A stretch of 64,000 nt of DNA from positions 2,234,501-2,298,500 of the forward strand of contig NZ_CP015820.1 of assembly GCF_002007485.1 (NCBI RefSeq). Reading direction: 5' to 3'. The DNA comes from Ditibartonella apihabitans (GTDB lineage: Bacteria; Pseudomonadota; Alphaproteobacteria; Rhizobiales; Rhizobiaceae). The translations under genes were made by a program, and so were the position numbers. Shown here one piece after another: positions 58,146 through 64,000 of the stretch (the first letter of the stretch is position 1; every line of letters begins with the position of its first letter). Under the pieces are notes generated by a model, which worked only from the letters and a program-made list of their open reading frames with translations, made no database searches and was not told the origin of the DNA.

Positions 58146-59003
58146 CTAAGTGGGGTTTAGACAAAGTTTTTCAATGTATTGTTTAAGTGTTATTTTTCCT
58201 CTCAACGTTTTATTCAAAGGCGGCCAATTACCACTTATTGTCTTTAGCGCCATTCGGGTAAAAGACATTGCACTTGATTTCGAGAAAGAAAGGGAAAGAT
58301 AATAATTTTCAATATCTTCCCTGTTCACCACTTCAAGCTTCACTCGCTTTCCGAGTGCCGTTTCAAAAGCGGATGCGACATCTTGAACCGTGTAAAATTC
58401 CGGCCCTTTAACATAATGAATGCCAGCCTTTCCACTTTCAACAAGCCCTGTCAGATAATCGGCAATATCGCGGTGAGCGACCATCGGAATGATAGAATGG
58501 GAGGGATAAATAGTGGTCAGACATCCTTTTTCGATAATTTCGTTGAGAGCAAAATCCCAATTGGACATATAAAAGCCTGCGCGAACAATCAGTGCTTCCG
58601 GATAAATCTCTTTAACCTTCTCCTCCAATAAATAAAGGCTTCCTAAATCTCCGATATGGTCACCTTTTTGAGCACCATAAGTCGACTGCACAATGACTTT
58701 TTCAAGATTCGTGTTTTCGAGCGCGCGCGTAATCGCTGCAATTGTTCGGCGCTCTTCAAGATCAACATCATGAACAGGATTGGCCGAGGGATTAAGGATA
58801 TAAACGCCGCTTGCTTCTTTCAAAACCTCATGTAACAAATGGTAGTCGGAAATATCGATTTCCGCGAGTCTGGCACCAAGCTTGACAAGGTTTTCAGCGC
58901 GTTTTTTAGAACGGGTGACCACCGTCACATCCCTCCCCGAACGAAGCAGATTTTTTGCGAGCTCCGAACCAATATGGCCGGTTGCACCCATGACGACAAA
59001 CAT
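58146..59003 (-). CDS. NmrA-like NAD(P)-binding protein
   Basis: The 285-residue protein has an N-terminal Rossmann fold (GATGHIG at 6-12, VVTRSKKRAENLVKLGARL), VIVQSTYGAQKGDHIG and IVRAGFYMSNWDF, all typical of NmrA/HSCARG and QOR2-like atypical short-chain dehydrogenases. Such proteins can be quinone reductases or redox sensors. The start is 36 bases from a Fur-like box shared with the divergent lipoprotein gene. Specific function is not evident. Confidence 0.85.
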   Translation of the reverse strand: MFVVMGATGHIGSELAKNLLRSGRDVTVVTRSKKRAENLVKLGARLAEIDISDYHLLHEVLKEASGVYILNPSANPVHDVDLEERRTIAAITRALENTNLEKVIVQSTYGAQKGDHIGDLGSLYLLEEKVKEIYPEALIVRAGFYMSNWDFALNEIIEKGCLTTIYPSHSIIPMVAHRDIADYLTGLVESGKAGIHYVKGPEFYTVQDVASAFETALGKRVKLEVVNREDIENYYLSLSFSKSSAMSFTRMALKTISGNWPPLNKTLRGKITLKQYIEKLCLNPT

Positions 59004-59038
59004 GATTCACCTCTCTTTCAAAAACCGTTAGCTTATCA

Positions 59039-59057
59039 GATAACGATAATCATTCTT
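59039..59057. promoter_or_regulatory. Fur-like box between NmrA-like gene and lipoprotein gene
   Basis: GATAACGATAATCATTCTT matches the canonical 19-base Fur consensus at 16 positions by hand. It lies 36 bases upstream of the NmrA-like start and 54 bases upstream of the lipoprotein start, so it could control one or both by iron or manganese (Fur/Mur). Confidence 0.6.
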
Positions 59058-59110
59058 GTCGGAAAGGATTAATGAAACTATGATGAGCTTTAAAACGGGA
59101 CGGGTGCAGG

Positions 59111-59548
59111 ATGAAACGATTGCATTGGAAAAAAAGCTTAAGCCTTATGATTATTCCGCTTTTGTTTTTCAGCGGTTGCCAATCGGTTCCCAAGCTCAAA
59201 TCACCCGATAATATTTACGAATTCAACACCCGCCCGACAAATGAAGTTGGCATTCCGGCCGATGTTCTGAGGCGTGCCGCCTTTACGGCAGAACGTCGCG
59301 GCTATCGTTACTTTACAATCAACGATACATCCGAAGGCGCCCAGACTTCAAAAATGCCGACGATCGGCATCAATTACGGACGCGATCCTTATGGTTTTTC
59401 TGACCCCGGTGCGGACAGTACAGGGGGCGGAATTTCAATGGATTTACCATTAAATACACGCCGCATCCATTGGGTTGTCACCATGATGCATACGCCCGAA
59501 GCACAATCGACCAAAGTTTATGATGTAACCGAGGTTATTTCCAAATAG
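59111..59548 (+). CDS. Lipoprotein, CC0125/CC1285-like
   Basis: The 145-residue protein has a lipoprotein signal with lipobox LFFSGC (Cys23). The mature part includes VLRRAAFTAERRGYRYFTIND, which resembles the RAAE-T-E-G-Y-YF pattern of CC0125/CC1285-type alphaproteobacterial lipoproteins, then a Gly-rich segment and WVVTMMHTPEAQSTKVYDVTEVI at the end. No function is known. It may be controlled by the Fur-like box upstream. Confidence 0.75.
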   Translation: MKRLHWKKSLSLMIIPLLFFSGCQSVPKLKSPDNIYEFNTRPTNEVGIPADVLRRAAFTAERRGYRYFTINDTSEGAQTSKMPTIGINYGRDPYGFSDPGADSTGGGISMDLPLNTRRIHWVVTMMHTPEAQSTKVYDVTEVISK

Positions 59549-59669
59549 CTGTTTTCAACAAGTTGGTCGCTTCAAGTTCAAGATAAAAATTGCGTTTTAT
59601 AGAAAAACTGTTGTCATATAGCGGTTAAAGAAACCATTAGTTTTTTAAAAACTAGGGGGCGGAAATAAT

Positions 59670-60494
59670 TTGCAAAATTCGTCTTTAAAAAAAATCGCTA
59701 TGCAGCGCATGAAAGGCAGCGCTTCGTTCAGTACGGTTTATAAAGATCAACGGTCATATTTGGAAAAGCTTTATCAATCCGGTTCATTGAAATTGCGTTT
59801 TCCGCTTTATTCCGACAGCCATTTCGAGGCCGTCCAAATCAATACAGCAGGCGGTGTAACCGGCGGCGACGAGCTTTTCTGGAAATGCGAGCTCGGCGAA
59901 AAAACACAAGCAACAATCACCACCCAAGCCGCGGAAAAAATATACCGCTCGCTTGATGGTCTTCCGGCCGAGATCAATATTTCGCTAGACTTTAAGAAAA
60001 ACTCTACATTGTTCTGGCTCCCGCAGGAGACAATTTTTTTCAATCGTGCCGCGTTAAAACGCAAAATCACCGTCGAGATGGAAGAAGGTGCAGCACTTCT
60101 TCTTGTAGAAGCTTTTGTTTTCGGGCGGAAACTCATGGGAGAGAAAGTTGTCAACGGCTTTATTGATGACGAGTGGCAGGTGCGCCTTTGCGATGAGCTT
60201 GTCCATTTTGAAGCCTTTAAAATCAATGGCAATATTTTACAGCAATCAACCCGTCCTGCAGTTTTTAACGCCAATCAGGCCATTGCTACAATTCTTTACA
60301 TTGCCAATGATTTTGAAGGCAAAGAAGCGGCCGCGCGAGAGATTATCGGACAATCCGGTGGGGTGTCTGCGTGGAATGGCAAGCTTCTTGCTAGGATTAT
60401 TGAAAAGGACTCCTATTCTTTGAGGGAAAAACTCGTTCCTTTGGTAAAACTGCTAACAAAAGGTGCAGATGTGCCGAAATTTTGGTCAATTTAG
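59670..60494 (+). CDS. ureD: Urease accessory protein UreD
   Basis: UreD binds apo-urease and recruits UreF and UreG for nickel insertion. The 274-residue protein has the family pattern KLRFPLYSDSHFEAVQINTAGGVTGGDELFWKCELGE, TITTQAAEKIYRS, FWLPQETIFFNRAALKRKITVEM and EAFVFGRKLMGEKV. The start is TTG at 59670 behind GGGGGCGGA. It is the first gene of ureD-A-J-B-C-E-F, and the spacer before it should hold the operon promoter. Confidence 0.94.
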   Translation: MQNSSLKKIAMQRMKGSASFSTVYKDQRSYLEKLYQSGSLKLRFPLYSDSHFEAVQINTAGGVTGGDELFWKCELGEKTQATITTQAAEKIYRSLDGLPAEINISLDFKKNSTLFWLPQETIFFNRAALKRKITVEMEEGAALLLVEAFVFGRKLMGEKVVNGFIDDEWQVRLCDELVHFEAFKINGNILQQSTRPAVFNANQAIATILYIANDFEGKEAAAREIIGQSGGVSAWNGKLLARIIEKDSYSLREKLVPLVKLLTKGADVPKFWSI

Positions 60495-60507
60495 CTATGG
60501 GTGAATA

Positions 60508-60810
60508 ATGATACTTACCGAAAGAGAAAAGGACAAATTGTTGATCTCGATGGCTGCAATGGTTGCTCGCAAACGACTCGAACGGGGCGTCAAGCTCAAT
60601 CATCCGGAAGCTATTGCATTGATTAGCGATTTTGTTGTCGAAGGCGCCCGCGATGGCCGGAGCGTTGCCGACCTCATGGAACAAGGTGCTTACGTATTGC
60701 GCCGTGATCAGGTCATGGAAGGCATTCCTGAAATGATTGAAGATATTCAGGTCGAAGCAACATTTCCCGACGGGACAAAACTTGTCACTGTCCACCATCC
60801 GATACGTTAA
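60508..60810 (+). CDS. ureA: Urease gamma subunit
   Basis: The 100-residue gamma subunit is complete: [39 protein letters not shown] and the conserved [14 protein letters not shown] and [28 protein letters not shown]. Length and sequence match the classical three-subunit urease. It lies 14 bases after ureD and about 45 bases before the ureJ-like gene. Confidence 0.97.
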   Translation: MILTEREKDKLLISMAAMVARKRLERGVKLNHPEAIALISDFVVEGARDGRSVADLMEQGAYVLRRDQVMEGIPEMIEDIQVEATFPDGTKLVTVHHPIR

Positions 60811-60854
60811 GCCCGACATTTGAAAAATATAAAACTATGAAGAGGGGAACTCTC

Positions 60855-61460
60855 ATGAAACTTTTGTCAAGATCGACAGTCATAACAGCTTTGATGATTT
60901 TCACATCCACACCGGCTTTTGCCCACCTGACTGGTGTTCCACATGACCATAGCTCTTTTACAAGCGGCTTTTTACATCCGTTAACCGGTTTTGACCATAT
61001 TCTGGTCATGGTGGCGGTCGGCTTATGGGCAGCTCAACTCGGCGGAAAATCGATTCTAGCAGTTCCGGCAAGTTTTGTTGTCTGTATGGCAATTGGTTTT
61101 TGGCTTGCCACAAAAGGCATTGCATTACCTTATGTTGAACCGGTCATTCTTGCTTCCGTGATTGCGATGGGGCTCTTTGCGGCAATGGCCATTCATCTTC
61201 CCATTATGCCGGCCATGCTTGTTGTCGGTGCTTTTGCGGTTTTTCATGGCTATGCACATGGTCTCGAACTCGAAAATTCCGAAGCCTATGCTTACGGAAT
61301 CGGTTTTTCTATTGCCACAGCATTGCTTCACGGCGTCGGTATTACAATCGGCTTGGGAGCAGGTAAAATTTTTGGCCGGTCAAATGGCGCAACAGCAATC
61401 AGAATCGGCGGCGTTGCGACCACTCTTGCAGGGCTTTATCTGGCCTTTGCTGCTGCATGA
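60855..61460 (+). CDS. ureJ: HupE/UreJ family membrane protein
   Basis: The 201-residue protein has a signal peptide (ending AFA-H), a His-rich mature start (HLTGVPHDHSSF), and six or so membrane spans with the family motif HPLTGFDHILVMVAVGLWA and FHGYAHGLEL. HupE/UreJ proteins are thought to transport nickel, or to support nickel supply for hydrogenase and urease. ATG 60855 behind GAGGGGAAC is preferred over 60837. The gene is inserted between ureA and ureB, an arrangement known in some urease operons. Confidence 0.9.
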   Translation: MKLLSRSTVITALMIFTSTPAFAHLTGVPHDHSSFTSGFLHPLTGFDHILVMVAVGLWAAQLGGKSILAVPASFVVCMAIGFWLATKGIALPYVEPVILASVIAMGLFAAMAIHLPIMPAMLVVGAFAVFHGYAHGLELENSEAYAYGIGFSIATALLHGVGITIGLGAGKIFGRSNGATAIRIGGVATTLAGLYLAFAAA

Positions 61461-61501
61461 AATCGAATTCCTGCTACCCGTTTTAACAATCGGAAAGAAA
61501 T

Positions 61502-61810
61502 ATGATGGTTCCCGGAGAAATGATTACAGAGGCAGGCGATATTGAAATGAATGTCGGCCGTAATGCGATAAAACTCAAAGTCGGCAATAGCGGTGACCGC
61601 CCTATTCAAGTGGGGTCGCATTATCATTTTTATGAAGCCAATCCTGCCCTTCAATTCGACCGTGAAAAAGCCCGTGGAATGCGCCTTGATATTCCGGCCG
61701 GTACCGCAATCCGGTTTGAACCCGGACAGGAAAAAGATGTTTTGCTCATACCATTGGCGGGAAAACGGCGTGTCTTCGGTTTTCGTGCAAAAATTCAGGG
61801 GGATCTTTGA
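61502..61810 (+). CDS. ureB: Urease beta subunit
   Basis: The 102-residue beta subunit has VPGEMI, the conserved [50 protein letters not shown] and VFGF at the end. It is complete. Its stop (TGA 61808-61810) overlaps the ureC ATG by one base. ATG 61502 and the next codon, also ATG, are both possible starts. Confidence 0.97.
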   Translation: MMVPGEMITEAGDIEMNVGRNAIKLKVGNSGDRPIQVGSHYHFYEANPALQFDREKARGMRLDIPAGTAIRFEPGQEKDVLLIPLAGKRRVFGFRAKIQGDL

Positions 61811-63519
61811 TGAGCCACAAAATTTCGCGTGCCGCTTATGCGCAAATGTTCGGGCCGACAACAGGTGACCATATCCGCCTTGCCGATACAGACCTTTTCG
61901 TAACTGTTGAAGATGACAAGACAACCTATGGCGAGGAAGTCAAATTCGGCGGTGGTAAAGTTATCCGCGATGGTATGGGCCAAAGCCAATATTCACGTGA
62001 AAAAGGGGCTATGGATACCGTTATCACCAATGCCCTTATTGTCGATTATACCGGCATTTATAAAGCCGATATCGGCTTGAAAGACGGGCTTATCGAAAAA
62101 ATCGGTAAAGCTGGCAATCCCGATATTCAGCCCGATGTCGATATCATCATTGGTCCTGCAACCGAAATTATTGCAGCGGAAGGAAAAATTGTAACCGCTG
62201 GCGGAATTGATTCACACATTCATTTTATTTGCCCCCAGCAGGTCAACGAAGCACTCTATTCCGGCGTCACAACCATGTTCGGCGGTGGCACAGGGCCTGC
62301 ACACGGAACGCTTGCCACTACCTGCACACCGGGACCGTGGCATTTGGCGCGCATGATACAGGCGGTAGACAGCTTGCCAATGAATATCGGCCTTGCTGGC
62401 AAAGGCAATTCGTCTTCTCCTGATGCTTTGATCGAAATGGTCAATGCCGGTGCTTCTTCGCTCAAACTTCATGAAGATTGGGGGTCGACTCCGGCGGCAA
62501 TCGACAATTGCTTGAGTGTTGCCGATGATTATGATGTGCAGGTGATGATCCACACCGATACATTGAATGAAGCGGGGTTTGTCGAAGATACAATTGCTGC
62601 ATTCAAAGGCCGGACAATCCACGCCTTCCATACAGAAGGTGCGGGCGGAGGTCATGCTCCCGATATTATCCGTGTTTGCGGGTTTGAAAATGTATTGCCT
62701 GCCTCCACCAACCCCACGCGCCCCTATACGGAAAACACCATTGCCGAACATCTCGATATGCTCATGGTTTGTCACCACTTGTCGGCAAAAATACCCGAAG
62801 ATGTTGCTTTTGCCGAAAGCCGTATACGCAAGGAAACAATCGCCGCAGAAGATATTCTGCATGATCTCGGCGCTTTTTCTATTATTGCATCGGATAGTCA
62901 GGCAATGGGACGTGTCGGCGAAGTCATTATCCGCACATGGCAGACTGCCGATAAAATGAAAAAACAGCGTGGTTATTTTGGGAAAGATAGCGGGTTCAAC
63001 GATAATGAACGCGTGAAACGCTATATTGCAAAATACACAATCAATCCGGCTATTGCACAAGGAATCGGTCACGTCACCGGTTCGATAGAAACCGGTAAAC
63101 GTGCCGATATTGTCCTCTGGTCACCAGCCTTTTTCGGAGTAAAACCGGAGATGGTTTTGCTTGGCGGGATGATCGCAGCAGCACCAATGGGGGACCCCAA
63201 TGCATCGATTGCAACACCACAACCAGTTCACTTCCGGCCAATGTTCGGCGCTCTCGGAAAGGCTGTCAAACACACATCTCTTACCTTTACCAGCAAAGCC
63301 GCTATTGATAACGGGCTCGCCGAAAAGCTTGGGCTTGAAAAGGAACTCGTTGCCGTCAAAAACACCCGCACTATTTCCAAAAAATCCATGAAACTCAATT
63401 CTGCAACGCCGCATATCGACGTTGACCCTGAAACCTACGAAGTGCGCGCGGATGGTGAATTATTAACCTGCGAACCGGCAAAGATACTTCCGATGGCACA
63501 ACGCTATTTCCTTTATTGA
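61810..63519 (+). CDS. ureC: Urease alpha subunit (catalytic)
   Basis: UreC hydrolyses urea to ammonia and carbamate at a dinickel centre. The 569-residue protein keeps all active-site residues: His136 and His138 (SHIHFICP), carbamylated Lys219 ([10 protein letters not shown]), His248, His274, Asp362, and the flap Cys321 with His322 (MVCHHL). The start is ATG 61810, overlapping the ureB stop; a TTG one codon earlier is not needed. Length is standard. Confidence 0.98.
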   Translation: MSHKISRAAYAQMFGPTTGDHIRLADTDLFVTVEDDKTTYGEEVKFGGGKVIRDGMGQSQYSREKGAMDTVITNALIVDYTGIYKADIGLKDGLIEKIGKAGNPDIQPDVDIIIGPATEIIAAEGKIVTAGGIDSHIHFICPQQVNEALYSGVTTMFGGGTGPAHGTLATTCTPGPWHLARMIQAVDSLPMNIGLAGKGNSSSPDALIEMVNAGASSLKLHEDWGSTPAAIDNCLSVADDYDVQVMIHTDTLNEAGFVEDTIAAFKGRTIHAFHTEGAGGGHAPDIIRVCGFENVLPASTNPTRPYTENTIAEHLDMLMVCHHLSAKIPEDVAFAESRIRKETIAAEDILHDLGAFSIIASDSQAMGRVGEVIIRTWQTADKMKKQRGYFGKDSGFNDNERVKRYIAKYTINPAIAQGIGHVTGSIETGKRADIVLWSPAFFGVKPEMVLLGGMIAAAPMGDPNASIATPQPVHFRPMFGALGKAVKHTSLTFTSKAAIDNGLAEKLGLEKELVAVKNTRTISKKSMKLNSATPHIDVDPETYEVRADGELLTCEPAKILPMAQRYFLY

Positions 63520-63523
63520 GGTT

Positions 63524-63991
63524 ATGATGTCCTATAAAACTTTTCGAGCAACAAAATATATACCGGCATCCAATGCCAAAGGGGTTGAGACTTCAGGCGC
63601 GCTTTCACTTTCCCATGACGAGCGCCATATCCGCCGGAAATTACTTCATTTTGCCAATGGCGATATGATTATGGTGGATTTGAAAGAACCCGTCCATCTC
63701 TCGGAAGGTGATGTTCTCGAAGCAGAAAACGGTGAATATTTTCTCATCCACGCGGCAAAAGAACCACTTTATTCTGTCAAAGCGGCAACTCCCCTTGAGC
63801 TTACCCAACTTGCCTGGCATTTGGGCAACCGTCATCAAACTGTCGAAATTAAAGAAAATAGGATTCTTCTGTCTCGCGATCCGGTTATTCGCACTATGCT
63901 TGAAGGTTTAGGAGCTGCCATTGAAGAGATTGAAGCTCCCTTTCAACCTCTCCACGGAGCTTATCACGACCATGCGGGGCACCATCATTAA
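63524..63991 (+). CDS. ureE: Urease accessory protein UreE (nickel chaperone)
   Basis: The 155-residue metallochaperone has the UreE peptide-binding half (LSLSHDERHIRRKLLHFANGDMIMVDL) and metal-binding half (LTQLAWHLGNRHQTVEI, VIRTMLEGLGAAIEEIEAPFQPLHGAYH), and a short His-rich tail (HDHAGHHH) for nickel. It starts four bases after the ureC stop, with GAGG upstream. Its stop overlaps the next start. Confidence 0.96.
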   Translation: MMSYKTFRATKYIPASNAKGVETSGALSLSHDERHIRRKLLHFANGDMIMVDLKEPVHLSEGDVLEAENGEYFLIHAAKEPLYSVKAATPLELTQLAWHLGNRHQTVEIKENRILLSRDPVIRTMLEGLGAAIEEIEAPFQPLHGAYHDHAGHHH

Positions 63992-64000
63992 TGTTGCAGG
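63991..64000 (+). CDS. Start of next urease gene, probably ureF (cut by window end)
   Basis: ATG 63991-63993 overlaps the ureE stop (TAATG). Only three codons (Met-Leu-Gln) are visible. In urease operons ureF normally follows ureE, so ureF is expected. No sequence evidence beyond position. Confidence 0.55.

Noticed and set aside
62212-63072. Long open frame on the minus strand inside ureC (286 codons)
   Set aside because: It mirrors ureC codon usage on the opposite strand and shows no protein signature.

Overview
The window looks like chromosomal DNA of an alphaproteobacterium of the Hyphomicrobiales (Rhizobiales), most likely a Bartonellaceae relative with a fairly large genome. Evidence: the rluD-rpoH-(conserved hypothetical)-purA and serA-serC neighbourhoods, a putA/Lrp-type putR pair, a PdhS-like cell-cycle kinase, a tRNA-His with A73 and no G-1 (an alphaproteobacterial trait), a serC-type leader, and moderately AT-leaning composition with very AT-rich spacers. 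The genus is inference. No phage, IS element, CRISPR array or plasmid gene was recognised.

Layout. 1-1.3 kb: end of a DUF1656 gene and an AaeA-like efflux adaptor, then a 48-residue membrane peptide. 2.1-6.3 kb: aldo/keto reductase, MOSC protein, AsmA-family protein. 6.5-8.7 kb: surface-glycan genes (polysaccharide deacetylase, a frameshifted GT25 glycosyltransferase, a GT29-like protein). 8.9-11.0 kb: a LysR regulator divergent from cidA/cidB homologues, with two ATTC-N7-GAAT operators between them. 11.4-16.6 kb: folD, then the Entner-Doudoroff genes zwf-pgl-edd. 16.9-19.6 kb: puuA-puuB-like polyamine genes, puuB frameshifted. 20.2-23.2 kb: tRNA-His, pyrD, DUF952, a secreted coiled-coil protein, mscL. 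23.4-35.6 kb: PdhS-like kinase, an FtsK translocase without membrane segments, putA, putR, a ProP-like transporter. 36.1-43.0 kb: a membrane protein, then a tandem duplication of aldehyde dehydrogenase plus the 5' part of rluD, ending in intact rluD and rpoH. 43.0-47.2 kb: a spacer rich in terminator-like hairpins, a frameshifted conserved gene, purA. 47.2-54.2 kb: long AT-rich spacer with a degenerate 22-nt repeat array, glpT, and a three-subunit gluconate 2-dehydrogenase-type complex. 54.7-58.1 kb: GNAT, serA, serC and its leader. 58.1-59.5 kb: an NmrA-like protein and a lipoprotein flanking a Fur-like box. 59.7-64.0 kb: urease operon ureD-A-J-B-C-E-(F).

How the genes fit together. Periplasmic oxidation by the dehydrogenase complex and the zwf-pgl-edd route suggest sugar/sugar-acid metabolism through 6-phosphogluconate. 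PutA, PuuA/PuuB and urease release nitrogen and carbon from proline, putrescine and urea, which would suit a gut or other nitrogen-rich host habitat (inference).

Three otherwise well-preserved genes each lack exactly one base, two of them in poly-A runs (GT25, puuB-like) and one at a short run (the purA-adjacent gene). Real decay, slippage-based switching and homopolymer assembly error cannot be separated from this sequence alone.
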